From NCBI GenBank assembly GCA_020832805.1, contig JAFIED010000083.1, positions 1 through 60,922 on the forward strand: a stretch of DNA of 60,922 bases, given 5' to 3'. Shown piece after piece: positions 1 through 8,601 of this stretch (the first letter of the stretch is position 1; every line of letters begins with the position of its first letter). Origin of the DNA: Pararhodobacter sp. GTDB taxonomy: Bacteria > Pseudomonadota > Alphaproteobacteria > Rhodobacterales > Rhodobacteraceae. Made by a program: the position numbers and the translations under genes. The notes below the pieces were generated by a model. It saw only the letters and a program-made list of their open reading frames with translations. It was not told where the DNA came from and searched no databases.

Positions 1-80
1 GGGGGGGGGGCCCCCCCCGCAACCCCCGGAAATGGGGGCCAAAGGGCCCCATTTGAACCCCCCGGGCGCCCGGGGCCCAT
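1..80. other. Contig-end low-complexity sequence, probable artefact
   Basis: The first 80 bases are short runs of G and C with almost no mixed sequence, unlike everything downstream. Normal codon-like sequence begins only near position 82. This looks like an error-rich contig end, so no feature should be read here. Confidence 0.7.
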
Positions 81-108
81 TGTGGAAAGTCAAGCAGAGG
101 GACGGCAC

Positions 109-981
109 ATGACACCCCGCCTTGCCACCATTCGTGCCGACGGGCAGTCGCTGTTCGGCGCCGTCACCGATGATGGGTTCATCGCGTTGAACGATGTCTT
201 TCCCCAGTTTGCCGGGCTGCGGCAGGTAATCGGGGCAGGGGCGCTGGACCGTCTGGCAAAGGCGGCGTCCGGGCGGGCGGTAACGCATGCGACGGGCACA
301 TTCGTCTGGGACATTCCCGTGCCGGACCCCGAAAAGATCATCTGTGTCGGCGTCAATTTCCCCGACCGTAACGCCGAGTACCGCGACGGGCAGGAAGCCC
401 CGCCCAACATGTCGCTTTTTCCCCGTTTCGCGCGCAGCTTCACCGGGCATGAGCAGCCGCTTATCCGGCCGCCGGAAAGTCATCAGCTGGATTACGAGGG
501 CGAGATTGCGGTGATCATCGGGCAGGGCGGGCGGCGCATTCCCGAAGCAACGGCGCTGGATCATGTTGCTGCGCTGACATTGTGCAACGAGGGCACAATC
601 CGCGATTGGGTGCGCCATGCAAAGTTCAACGTCACGCAGGGCAAGAACTGGGACCGTTCCGGTGCCATGGGGCCCTGGCTGGTTCCCTTTGCGGACCCGG
701 CGCAGATTGCCGATGTGCGGCTGACAACGCAAGTCAACGGCACCATGCGGCAGGACGACCGCACCGGGCGCATGCTGTTCCCCGTGGCGCGGCAGATCGC
801 CTATATCAGCACCTTCACCACGCTGGTGCCGGGTGACATCATCGTCACCGGCACGCCCACCGGCGCCGGCGCGCGGCTCGACCCGCCGGTCTGGCTGAAG
901 CCCGGCGATGCGGTTCAGGTCTGGGCCGAGGGGATCGGTACCTTGCGCAACACCGTTGCCGACGAAGCCGGGGTGGTCTGA
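109..981 (+). CDS. Fumarylacetoacetate hydrolase (FAH) family protein
   Basis: A 290-residue member of the FAH superfamily, whose members hydrolyse, hydrate or decarboxylate 2-oxo or 1,3-dicarbonyl acids using Mg or Mn. The acidic metal motif LDYEGE (about residues 127-132) and the C-terminal TGTPTGAG turn are visible, as is the family block GKNWDRSG. The start at 109 is preferred over an in-frame GTG at 82 because AGAGGGA sits just upstream and the family begins at this point; the extra codons run into the artefactual contig end. It stands alone on the + strand and converges on the ornithine cyclodeaminase-like gene. Substrate unknown; a decarboxylase or isomerase of the HpaG type is one possibility, which would suit the meta-cleavage operon 28 kb away, but that link is inference. 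Confidence 0.85.
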   Translation: MTPRLATIRADGQSLFGAVTDDGFIALNDVFPQFAGLRQVIGAGALDRLAKAASGRAVTHATGTFVWDIPVPDPEKIICVGVNFPDRNAEYRDGQEAPPNMSLFPRFARSFTGHEQPLIRPPESHQLDYEGEIAVIIGQGGRRIPEATALDHVAALTLCNEGTIRDWVRHAKFNVTQGKNWDRSGAMGPWLVPFADPAQIADVRLTTQVNGTMRQDDRTGRMLFPVARQIAYISTFTTLVPGDIIVTGTPTGAGARLDPPVWLKPGDAVQVWAEGIGTLRNTVADEAGVV

Positions 982-1089
982 CTGCACGCCCGGCGCGGCA
1001 GCCCGCGGGAAAGGGCGTCGCAGGGCGACCGTCAGCGTGCGGCTATGTGGCCGATCAGCCATGCGCGCTGCGGGCGCAACGGGCGCTGT

Positions 1090-2067
1090 TCAGAATGCCA
1101 CGACCTGCCCGCGCCCGGCCTGTTCAGCCGCACCCAGAATATGATGCGCCACCGCCAGATCCTGCGCGGTAATCCCCAGCGATCGATACAGCGTGATCTC
1201 ACCCGCCTCTTGACGGCCTGGCACCTGTCCGTTCAGCACCGCGCCGATCTCGCCGCGCAGATGTGCCTGCGTGATTGTTCCGGCAGCGATCATGTCCACC
1301 ACTTCGCCGGCCTGCGCCAGCAAGGAGGGGCGGTAATCGCAATACAGCGCCGCGCGCTGCACCACCGCGTCATCGACCTCGCGCCTGGTGGCGATCGAGG
1401 CGCCAACGATGTTCAGATGCTGGCCCGGTTCCAGCCAGTCGCCCTTCAGCACGGGTTCGGCGCTGTTGGTCACGGTGCAGACGATATCTGCCCCGGCCAC
1501 GGCGGCGCGGGCGTCGGTGCCGTGGGTAAAGCGCAGGCCGGGATGGCGGGCGCTGGCATGGGCGGCAAAGTCTGCGGCCTTTTCCGGCCGGCGCCCGGCA
1601 ATCCGCACCTCGGTCACCGGGCGTACGGCCAGCATGGCCTGCAGGTGGTGTTCTGCCTGTTCGCCGGTGCCGATCAGGGTCAACACCCCCGCATCCGGCC
1701 GGGCCAGGGCGCGGGTGGCCACGGCGCTGGCAGCCGCGGTGCGGATGGCTGTCAGAAGCCCGGCATCCATCATCGCCACCGCGCCGCCGGTGTCGGCCTC
1801 GAACAGGACCATGGCGCCGCGATGGCCGGAAAGACCGCGTGCGGGGTTGCCGGGAAACAGGCTGACCAGTTTTACCCCGTAACAAAGCGGTTCGTCCAGC
1901 GCGCCGGACATGACGCCCATCAGGTTGTCGCCCCCAACCGGCACCACATGGCGCAACGGCAACTGCGCCCTGCCGGCAGACACGGTGCGCATCACGCCAT
2001 CGATCACCGCGATCGCCTGTTCCATCGGCAACAGCGCAGCGATGTCGTCATTGCTCAGAACTCTCAT
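1090..2067 (-). CDS. Ornithine cyclodeaminase/mu-crystallin family protein
   Basis: 325 residues with the OCD/mu-crystallin fold: an N-terminal substrate part and a Rossmann NAD(P) site, LIGTGEQAEHH, in the middle. Family members deaminate ornithine to proline, or reduce cyclic imines and form N-alkyl amino acids, so the exact reaction cannot be read from sequence. It is the last gene of the leftward operon starting at 8502 and overlaps the preceding hydrolase by 4 bases (ATGA type), implying translational coupling. Sharing an operon with an amine-type FAD oxidoreductase and a TRAP transporter suggests catabolism of an imported amino or imino acid. Confidence 0.88.
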   Translation of the reverse strand: MRVLSNDDIAALLPMEQAIAVIDGVMRTVSAGRAQLPLRHVVPVGGDNLMGVMSGALDEPLCYGVKLVSLFPGNPARGLSGHRGAMVLFEADTGGAVAMMDAGLLTAIRTAAASAVATRALARPDAGVLTLIGTGEQAEHHLQAMLAVRPVTEVRIAGRRPEKAADFAAHASARHPGLRFTHGTDARAAVAGADIVCTVTNSAEPVLKGDWLEPGQHLNIVGASIATRREVDDAVVQRAALYCDYRPSLLAQAGEVVDMIAAGTITQAHLRGEIGAVLNGQVPGRQEAGEITLYRSLGITAQDLAVAHHILGAAEQAGRGQVVAF

Positions 2068-2918
2068 GCCTCGTAATCCGCGTCACCAGTCCAGGCGCTG
2101 TCCAGCGGGCTCAGGCCCAGGCGTGCGCAGATCAGATTGCTGTACAGTTCCGGGCGCAGGACATAGGGAAAATGCCCGCCCCAGCGGAACCGAAAGCCCG
2201 TGGCGCCGGGCAGCCGGGCGCGCACCGCCGCACGGATCTCGGGCGCAAGCAGCGGGTCGTCCATGGCGTCAATCACGGTCAGGGCTGCCGCCGGTTGCGG
2301 GGCGGGTGGCAGTTCCGGCCCGCGTTTGAGCGCGTTCAGCCGGGCGCGCATCTCGCCCTCGGGGATGCGGCCGCCGACCTCGGCCATCAGGAAATCGACC
2401 AGATCGGCCTGATCCGGCTGCGCCTGTCCCCAGGCCCGCATCGCGTCCAGGAAGCCCGCGCGCAGCACTTCGATGGGGCCGTTGTCCAGATCCTGCGCAT
2501 AGGGCTGACGCTTGGCAATGCCCTGCACCGTGTGCAGCGTGTTGGCGGCAAACAGGTGGTTGACGCGTGCGGCGTGTGTACCTGCCAGAAACTGCGCCAG
2601 ATACCCGCCCAGCGACGAGCCCAGCACCGCCGCATCGGCGATCCCGCGCGCATCCAGCAAGGCGCATATATCCTCTGCCCAATCGGCAATACCGCCGGAT
2701 GCCGGATAGCTGACCGCGATCACCCGCAGGCGGGGGGCCAGCGCGGTGATCTGCTGCCAGAAGATATCGGCCCGGCCCAGCGTGCCGGGAATGAGTACCA
2801 GCGCCGCGCCGCCGCCGCCGGTGTCGATCACACCCCAGTCGCGCCCGTTCAGGGTTTCGCGCGCCTCTGGCATCTGCGCGGCAAAGGCATCGCGGGCGGC
2901 AATCAGCGGGTTGGTCAT
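2064..2918 (-). CDS. Alpha/beta hydrolase
   Basis: 284 residues with the alpha/beta-hydrolase fold. The nucleophile elbow GSSLGG places the catalytic Ser at about residue 102, the oxyanion region is VLIPGTLG (about 41-48), and a late GGHFPYV supplies the His. No signal peptide, so probably cytoplasmic. It overlaps both neighbours by 4 bases (start inside the M81 stop, stop inside the next start), so it is firmly embedded in the operon. It probably hydrolyses an ester or amide intermediate made or imported by the neighbouring genes; the substrate is not recognisable. Confidence 0.85.
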   Translation of the reverse strand: MTNPLIAARDAFAAQMPEARETLNGRDWGVIDTGGGGAALVLIPGTLGRADIFWQQITALAPRLRVIAVSYPASGGIADWAEDICALLDARGIADAAVLGSSLGGYLAQFLAGTHAARVNHLFAANTLHTVQGIAKRQPYAQDLDNGPIEVLRAGFLDAMRAWGQAQPDQADLVDFLMAEVGGRIPEGEMRARLNALKRGPELPPAPQPAAALTVIDAMDDPLLAPEIRAAVRARLPGATGFRFRWGGHFPYVLRPELYSNLICARLGLSPLDSAWTGDADYEA

Positions 2919-4375
2919 GCGAAAGGATCCTCGATCTTGGGCCAGTAGTTGGGGGCGCGCCTTGTATAGGGGATGGCGGTGAAATCCGGGGTGATCGCGC
3001 CGGGGGCGGCGACCGGTACGATCTGCGTGGCAATCGGCGCAAAGCCCGCGCGATAGTGGTTTGACGATTTCACGCAGACATAGCGGCGCGCCGTCAGGTC
3101 GATGCCCAGCCCGGTAAAGGCTTCGGGGTGAAAGGTCTGGGTGCGGTTGTCATTGACCACGATATCAATGGTTCCCTTCGGCCCGGTTGACAGCCAGATC
3201 GCCGTGCCCAGCCCCTGCGGCAGCCGCCCGAAGCGCTGCGTCAGGCCGGTTGCGATACGCCTCACCGTGACTTCCAGGTCCAGCGGGTCGCCCGACATGG
3301 GGCCGCATTTGCCGCCCAGGCGCAGGGGCAGCCGCGCGCCCTCGCCGGCTTCCGAACAGATGCGCACGGCAACCGGGTCCCAGAAGATGCCGGTGGCAAA
3401 GTCATCCATGCCGCGCTCCAGCATCGCACGCAGCAGGAAGGTGGCGTCCGAAGGGGCGCCGCCGCCTGCGTTGTCTGACATGTCGGCCAGCACCACAGGG
3501 CCGGCCGGCACGGCGCTGGCCATGTCCAGGGCGGTGAGAATGTCATGCACCGGCTGGAAAATCGCCTTGCGCTCGGCGAACAGTTTTTCGCCCAGTTCGC
3601 GCGCCATGCGCTCGGCCAGTGCGGCATCGCCATCGGTAATGGCCAGCGCCCGCGCGCCGGTACGCGGATGGTCGCCCCAGGGAAAGCCATGCGCCAGTGA
3701 CAGCGACAGCACACCCGGTTCGGCCTCGCGCGCGATCATGGCATCGACATAGGCGCGCATCGCCCCCTCGGGCGTGGGCATGCCCATGATGATGCGGCAG
3801 TCGAAATCACGCATCACCGGGCTGCAGCGTCCCTCGGCGGCGTCCGCGATCAGCGCAAACAACTCGCCCGCCCGTGCCTCGATATCGATATGGGGATATT
3901 CCTTGAAGCAGATCAGCGCGGTGGCCTTTTCCAGCATGGTCTCGGTCAGATGGCAATGCGGGTCCAGCAGGCCGCCGATCTGTGCATCCGGCGCAATCTC
4001 GCGGATGCGGGCGATCAGGTCGCCTTCGCAGTCCTCATAACCATCGGCGATCATCGCGCCATGCAGGCCCAGCAGAACCATGTCCACCCGCATGGCGCTG
4101 CGCAGATCGGCCAGTATTTCGTCGCGCAGGTCTTCATAGACCTTGCGCACCGTCGGCCCGGCGGGCTGGGCAAAGGTGGCCAGGCTTTCCACCACCTGCC
4201 AGTCGCGCGCTTCGGCCTCGTGGCGCCACAGATGCAGCGCGCCGGTCCAGTAGCTGACCGGGTGGCGCGTGGCGTCACCGTGGTAGAGCCCGCCCTCGCG
4301 GAAACCTGCCATGCCGGTTGGCAGCGGCGAAAAGGTGTTGGTTTCGGTCGCCAGCGAGGCGATGAAAAGCTTCAT
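2915..4375 (-). CDS. M81 family metallopeptidase (MlrC/microcystinase C type)
   Basis: 486 residues, the usual length for the M81/DUF1485 family. MKLFIASLATETNTFSP at the N-terminus, the LHGAM block and the LDPHCHLTE metal-site block are characteristic. MlrC is known for cleaving linearised microcystin fragments. Most relatives, however, sit in solute-transporter operons and have no known substrate, so hydrolysis of a small modified peptide or amide is the safest reading. It is separated from dctQ upstream by 104 bases holding two strong hairpins and overlaps the alpha/beta hydrolase downstream by 4 bases. Confidence 0.9.
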   Translation of the reverse strand: MKLFIASLATETNTFSPLPTGMAGFREGGLYHGDATRHPVSYWTGALHLWRHEAEARDWQVVESLATFAQPAGPTVRKVYEDLRDEILADLRSAMRVDMVLLGLHGAMIADGYEDCEGDLIARIREIAPDAQIGGLLDPHCHLTETMLEKATALICFKEYPHIDIEARAGELFALIADAAEGRCSPVMRDFDCRIIMGMPTPEGAMRAYVDAMIAREAEPGVLSLSLAHGFPWGDHPRTGARALAITDGDAALAERMARELGEKLFAERKAIFQPVHDILTALDMASAVPAGPVVLADMSDNAGGGAPSDATFLLRAMLERGMDDFATGIFWDPVAVRICSEAGEGARLPLRLGGKCGPMSGDPLDLEVTVRRIATGLTQRFGRLPQGLGTAIWLSTGPKGTIDIVVNDNRTQTFHPEAFTGLGIDLTARRYVCVKSSNHYRAGFAPIATQIVPVAAPGAITPDFTAIPYTRRAPNYWPKIEDPFA

Positions 4376-4412
4376 GGGTCTTCCCTTGCTGTGTCAGGGG
4401 TGGGGGAGGGGC

Positions 4413-4459
4413 AAAAGGCGCTCTTCGCGCCTTTTGAAAGGCTTTTCCAAAAGCCTTTC
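4413..4459. repeat. Two adjacent perfect hairpins in the dctQ-M81 gap
   Basis: Two abutting inverted repeats. The first has arms AAAAGGCGC (4413-4421) and GCGCCTTTT (4427-4435) with a 5-base loop. The second has arms GAAAGGCTTTT (4436-4446) and AAAAGCCTTTC (4449-4459) with a 2-base loop. Transcribed leftward, they fold after the dctQ stop and before the M81 start. They could be an attenuator or partial terminator separating transporter from enzyme expression, or an mRNA-stabilising element. Confidence 0.7.
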
Positions 4460-4479
4460 CGTGCATGCGCGGCACCCGC

Positions 4480-5019
4480 TCACACCGACGAGCCGTTCGT
4501 GTCGCGCGCAGGCTCGGTCAGCCGCATGGCCAGATCGGCCAGGACATGCAGCGCGATCAGCGCAAAGGCCAGCGGCACGGCGGCGGTAAACCAGATCATC
4601 GACACCGGGATCATCTCGGCCGTACGGTCCAGCGAGCGGCCCAGAAACCCCCGCGCCATGTTCATGTTGGGCCCGTAGAGCGAGAACCAGATCACCGGCG
4701 CAACAAAGATCATCGCGCCCGCCGCACGCAACAGGGCCAGCGCCTTGCCGGTCAGGCCGCGAATATCCAGCGCCTGCGGGAACAGGGCCGGGTTCATCCC
4801 GGCCCGGAACGCCGCAGATGCGCCCAGCATGCCCGCCCAGACCATGGCCCGGCGGGCCAGTTCCTCGGTCCAGACGGGCGGTGCCAGAAAGACATAACGC
4901 GCCACCACCTGCCAGCCCGCGGCAAAGACCATCACCAGCACCGCCAGCACCGCAGCCCAAAGGGCGAGGGTGTTCAGTGTGGCCGATACACGGTCAAGGC
5001 CAAGGGCAAGCCGGCGCAT
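4480..5019 (-). CDS. dctQ: TRAP transporter small permease (DctQ)
   Basis: 179 residues with four predicted membrane helices, the DctQ topology. The family signature around VWTEELARRAMVWAGMLGAS is present. DctQ pairs with DctM to form the membrane part of a Na+-driven tripartite (TRAP) importer. It lies 4 bases after dctP in the order dctM-dctP-dctQ on the minus strand. The ligand is unknown; operon partners (OCD-like, M81 peptidase, FAD amine oxidoreductase) suggest a nitrogenous organic acid or peptide-like compound. Confidence 0.9.
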   Translation of the reverse strand: MRRLALGLDRVSATLNTLALWAAVLAVLVMVFAAGWQVVARYVFLAPPVWTEELARRAMVWAGMLGASAAFRAGMNPALFPQALDIRGLTGKALALLRAAGAMIFVAPVIWFSLYGPNMNMARGFLGRSLDRTAEMIPVSMIWFTAAVPLAFALIALHVLADLAMRLTEPARDTNGSSV

Positions 5020-5023
5020 GGTC

Positions 5024-6007
5024 TCAGCGCCCTACGGCCGCAGTCCAGAGCGCCAGTTGCTCGGGCGTGACGATCTGGTCATAGGTCGCCATTGACGCCT
5101 CGAAGAATTCGGCCCGCGCATCATCATCCAGCTCGACCACGGCGACATTGGCCTCGCGCAACTGATCAAGCACGCCCTCCTGCGTGGGCAGCCAGTCACG
5201 GTTGGCTGCGCGCGCCACCTCGACCGCCGCATCGACTGTGGCGCGGTCGGCCTCGCCGAGGTCCTGATACCAATCCTCTGATGCGATGACGATGCGCAGC
5301 GAGGGGGCTATGGCAGCGTCGGTGAAATGCCGAATGAACTCGGTATGGCCGAACAGCAGCGGCACAAAGGCCGGGTTCAGATAGCCATCGGCCACCCCGG
5401 TCTGCAGCGCGTTGGGCACCTCGGCCCAGTTGACGATGGTGCCGGCCGCACCCCAGGCCTGAAACAGGGCGATCTGGCTTTCATCCAGCGCGCGCATGCG
5501 CAGCCCGGCCATGTCGGCCATGCGGTTGATGGGGCGGCGCGTGTTGAAGATGCCGGTTGCCGCGCCGACGACGGTCACATCCAGCACACGCACCCCTGAC
5601 GGGGTCAGCGCGGCGTTCATTCGTTCCAGCATGCCGCCATCCAGCAGGGCCATGTCGACCTCGGCCATATCGGCAAAGAAATAGGGCAGGCGCAGACCGA
5701 AGATCAGCGTGTCGATCGAGGCAACGATGGGCAGGGGCGCCATGCCCAGTTCCAGCAGGCCCTGGCTGACCTGATCGAACACCTCGTCATCGCCACCCAA
5801 TGCGCCGCGCTGGAATTCCTGCGCCTCGATCCCGTTCTCGTTCAGATGGGTGGCAAAGGCATGCGCCCAGACATAGCTGCCAGAGCCCTGCAGGTCGGGC
5901 GGGCTGTCCAGCGCGATCGAGACCTGCGCCAGTGCCGCGCCGGGCAGCGCCAGTGCACTGGCCAGCGCACCGGCCAGTGCCGCGACTTTCAGATTGTGAT
6001 AGCTCAT
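5024..6007 (-). CDS. dctP: TRAP transporter substrate-binding protein (DctP)
   Basis: 327 residues starting with a clear Sec signal peptide (hydrophobic AALAGALASALALPGAALAQ, cleavage after AQ near residue 28). The mature part follows the DctP fold: RMRALDESQIALFQAWGA contains the conserved Arg that usually binds a substrate carboxylate, followed by the VNWAEVPNALQTGVADG block. It is the periplasmic receptor for the DctQ/DctM permease encoded on either side, 4 bases from dctQ and 45 bases from dctM. Confidence 0.92.
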   Translation of the reverse strand: MSYHNLKVAALAGALASALALPGAALAQVSIALDSPPDLQGSGSYVWAHAFATHLNENGIEAQEFQRGALGGDDEVFDQVSQGLLELGMAPLPIVASIDTLIFGLRLPYFFADMAEVDMALLDGGMLERMNAALTPSGVRVLDVTVVGAATGIFNTRRPINRMADMAGLRMRALDESQIALFQAWGAAGTIVNWAEVPNALQTGVADGYLNPAFVPLLFGHTEFIRHFTDAAIAPSLRIVIASEDWYQDLGEADRATVDAAVEVARAANRDWLPTQEGVLDQLREANVAVVELDDDARAEFFEASMATYDQIVTPEQLALWTAAVGR

Positions 6008-6052
6008 GTGTCTTACCCCTTTTCCTGTTGCGTCGTTCGATTTTCCCGGGTT

Positions 6053-7342
6053 CTAGCCGCCCCCGACATAGCCCAGCTGCCGTGGCAGCCACAAAGTGAT
6101 TTCCGGCACCATCACCAGCACCGCCAGCACCCCGATCTGCAGGATGAAGAAGGGCATCACCGCCCGCGCCAGGGTCCAGTAGTTCAGCCCGGTCACGGCC
6201 GTGACCATCAGCAGGCATCCACCCAGCGGCGGCGAGATCAGCCCGATGCAGATGTTGAAGCAGATCACGATGCCCAGATGCACCGGGTCGGCCCCATGCG
6301 CCAAGGCCACCGGCGCCAGCAGCGGGACCAGCAGGAACAGCGCCACTGCCGTATCCAGGATCATGCCGGCGATGATCAGGATCGCCATCATCAGCAGCAT
6401 GTACTGCGCCGGTCCAAGGCCCATCTCGCGGACCCAGGCGGCAATGCCCTCTGGCACCCGTTCCAGCGCGGCCAGATGGCCCAGCGCGGCCACCGAGGCG
6501 ATCAGCATGAAGATCGCGCCGGAAAGGACGGCCGTGCGTTTCAGCGCCTCGGCCAGATCGGTCATCCGGATGCCCTCATAGAACACGCCGGCCCCGACGG
6601 CGGCGATCACCGCCACGCCCGCGGCCTCGGTCGGGGTCATCAGGCCAAAGACGATCCCGCCCAGAATGATTGCCGGTATCGACAGCGCCGGCAATGCGCG
6701 GCCCAGTGTCGGCAGGAATTGCGGCAGTTCGGCGCGCGTCAGGCGTGGGTGGTCATCGCGCCAGGCGAACCAGGCATTGGCGGCAAACAGGGCCCCGGCC
6801 AGCAGCAGGCCGGGCACGATCCCGGCGATGAACAGCGCCGTCACCGATGTCCCCATGATGGCGCCGTAAAAGATCATGATGATCGAGGGCGGCACGATGG
6901 GCCCGATGATCGACGAGGCGGCCGTGATCGCCCCGGCATAGGCCAGCGAATAGCCGCGTTCGCGCATGGCCGGGACCAGGGTATTCGACAGCGCGGCGGA
7001 ATCGGCCACGGCCGAGCCGGAAATCCCGGCAAAGAACACACTGGTCATGATGTTCACATGGCCCAGCCCACCGCGAATGCGCCCGACGATCGCCATGGCC
7101 AGATTGATCAGCACCCGGGTCACACCGCCCCGGTTCATGATCTCGCCCGCCAGAATGAACAGCGGCATCGCCATCAGCGCAAAGACATCGATGCGCGAGA
7201 ATATCTGCTGTGGCAGCACTGCCAGATGGCGCGTGCGATCGGTGGCGACAAACCCCAGCACCGCCGCGCCCCCGATCACATAGGCGATCGCCATGCCCGA
7301 AGCCAACAGCACAATCGCCAGGATCGGGATGAGCTGCATCAT
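6053..7342 (-). CDS. dctM: TRAP transporter large permease (DctM)
   Basis: 429 residues, highly hydrophobic, about 12 helices, matching DctM. Typical blocks are the MPLFILAGEIMNRGG segment and the IIGPIVPPSIIMIFYG stretch. It couples substrate uptake to the sodium gradient. The start overlaps the stop of the upstream FAD oxidoreductase by 4 bases (7339-7342), so the permease is translationally coupled to the enzyme. A second Met lies one codon in. Confidence 0.92.
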   Translation of the reverse strand: MMQLIPILAIVLLASGMAIAYVIGGAAVLGFVATDRTRHLAVLPQQIFSRIDVFALMAMPLFILAGEIMNRGGVTRVLINLAMAIVGRIRGGLGHVNIMTSVFFAGISGSAVADSAALSNTLVPAMRERGYSLAYAGAITAASSIIGPIVPPSIIMIFYGAIMGTSVTALFIAGIVPGLLLAGALFAANAWFAWRDDHPRLTRAELPQFLPTLGRALPALSIPAIILGGIVFGLMTPTEAAGVAVIAAVGAGVFYEGIRMTDLAEALKRTAVLSGAIFMLIASVAALGHLAALERVPEGIAAWVREMGLGPAQYMLLMMAILIIAGMILDTAVALFLLVPLLAPVALAHGADPVHLGIVICFNICIGLISPPLGGCLLMVTAVTGLNYWTLARAVMPFFILQIGVLAVLVMVPEITLWLPRQLGYVGGG

Positions 7343-8502
7343 GCTGTCAGCGCCTGTCTTGACGGTGACAAGGCCGCTGCGGTGACCCCTTCATCCTGAA
7401 TATCCGTCGGCGCTGGCCGGCCCAGTACTGCCGCCGCCGTCCAGCGCGCCAGCGCGGGCGCGCTTTGAATGCCATAGCCTCCCTGGCCGGCCAGCCAGAA
7501 GAATCCCGGTGCATCCGGGGCTTGGCCGGCCACGGGGCATTTGTCGGCGACAAAGCTGCGCAAGCCCGCCCATTTGTGGTCTATCCGGCGCACCGGCAGG
7601 TCAAAGGCCTGTTGCACGCGGTCAATGCCAATGGCCACATCCAGTTCCTCGGGTTGGGCATCGCAGGGGTCTGACAGGGTTTCATCGGCGGGCGAGACCA
7701 GCAGCTTGCCGGCATCCGGCTTGATGTAGAACTGTTCGTCCACATCAACCGCCATTGGCCAGGCATCCGGTTGCATCCCTTCGGGCGGGGAAACCAGCGC
7801 GGCGGTGCGCCGCTTCGGCATCAGGCCGATACCGGCCACCCCGGCCATGGCGGCCAGATGGTCGGCCCAGGCGCCAGCGGCGTTGACCACGATTTCGGCG
7901 CGCAGATCGCCATCAGGCAGCGCGATGCGCCAGCTGCCCCCCTCGCGCGACAATCCCGTGACCATGGCGCCGCAACGCATGGTGCCGCCGGCGGCGGACA
8001 ATTGCCGCAAGTACTGGCGCAACAACGCCTCGACATCGATATCGGCCGCGCCGTGGTCGATCAGGGCGCCGGCCAGATAGCCGCTACGCAGCAACGGCAA
8101 CATGTCCTGCGCCCGTGCCGTTGCCAAGGGCGCCACAGCATCACCCAGTTCGTGTGCCAGCCTGTCCAGCGCGTCACGCTGATCGGCACGCGCCAGAAAC
8201 ACCGCGCCGCGCGGCCGCAGCAGCGGATGCGGGCGCTGGCTGTCGCCGGGTGCCTTGAAGGTGACGCCTGATGCGCGTGACAGCGCGCGGATCACGGGCG
8301 GGCCATAGGCCACGGTGTACAGCGCCGCAGACCGCCCGGTGGTGTGATACCCCGGCTGTGTCTCGCGCTCCAGCAGCAGCACCTGCGCGCCAAGGCCCGC
8401 CAGCTCTGCCGCCACCGAGGCCCCGGCCATGCCGCCGCCAATAACCACCACCTGCCAGCTTTCCTGCCTGTCCGACACCTGAGTCTTCACCTGTCCTGAC
8501 AA
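7339..8502 (-). CDS. FAD-dependent amino acid oxidoreductase (DAO family)
   Basis: About 387 residues. The FAD dinucleotide motif VVVIGGGMAGASVAAELA is near residues 18-35, the DAO continuation TTGRSAALYTVAYGP follows, and the C-terminus has GQGGYGIQSAPA. Family members (sarcosine oxidase, D-amino acid dehydrogenase, glycine oxidase) oxidise amines or amino acids to imines, which fits an OCD-like enzyme later in the operon. The longest frame opens with TTG at 8502; a GTG at 8490 also has AGGA close by, and the conserved fold begins only about 15 residues in, so the exact start is uncertain. First gene of the leftward operon, divergent from the XRE-cupin regulator at 8602. Confidence 0.87.
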   Translation of the reverse strand: MSGQVKTQVSDRQESWQVVVIGGGMAGASVAAELAGLGAQVLLLERETQPGYHTTGRSAALYTVAYGPPVIRALSRASGVTFKAPGDSQRPHPLLRPRGAVFLARADQRDALDRLAHELGDAVAPLATARAQDMLPLLRSGYLAGALIDHGAADIDVEALLRQYLRQLSAAGGTMRCGAMVTGLSREGGSWRIALPDGDLRAEIVVNAAGAWADHLAAMAGVAGIGLMPKRRTAALVSPPEGMQPDAWPMAVDVDEQFYIKPDAGKLLVSPADETLSDPCDAQPEELDVAIGIDRVQQAFDLPVRRIDHKWAGLRSFVADKCPVAGQAPDAPGFFWLAGQGGYGIQSAPALARWTAAAVLGRPAPTDIQDEGVTAAALSPSRQALTA

Positions 8503-8527
8503 ATCCGTGACGACAGCCTAGCAGCGG

Positions 8528-8563
8528 TTTTCCGATACGAAAAGAGCTTTTCTTTTCGGAAAA
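8528..8563. promoter_or_regulatory. Tandem operator candidate, two TTTTC-N6-GAAAA sites
   Basis: Two copies of the same inverted repeat lie in the 99-base divergent gap. Site 1 is TTTTC-CGATAC-GAAAA at 8528-8543; site 2 is TTTTC-TTTTCG-GAAAA at 8548-8563. Their centres are exactly 20 bases apart, about two helical turns, so two dimers would sit on the same face. An outer imperfect repeat (CGGTTTTCCGA at 8525-8535, TCGGAAAACGG at 8556-8566) encloses both. The likely ligand is the XRE-cupin protein encoded from 8602, acting on both promoters. Confidence 0.6.
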
Positions 8564-8601
8564 CGGTTGGCGCGGTGCGGGCGGGCGACTAGGATCGTGC
8601 C

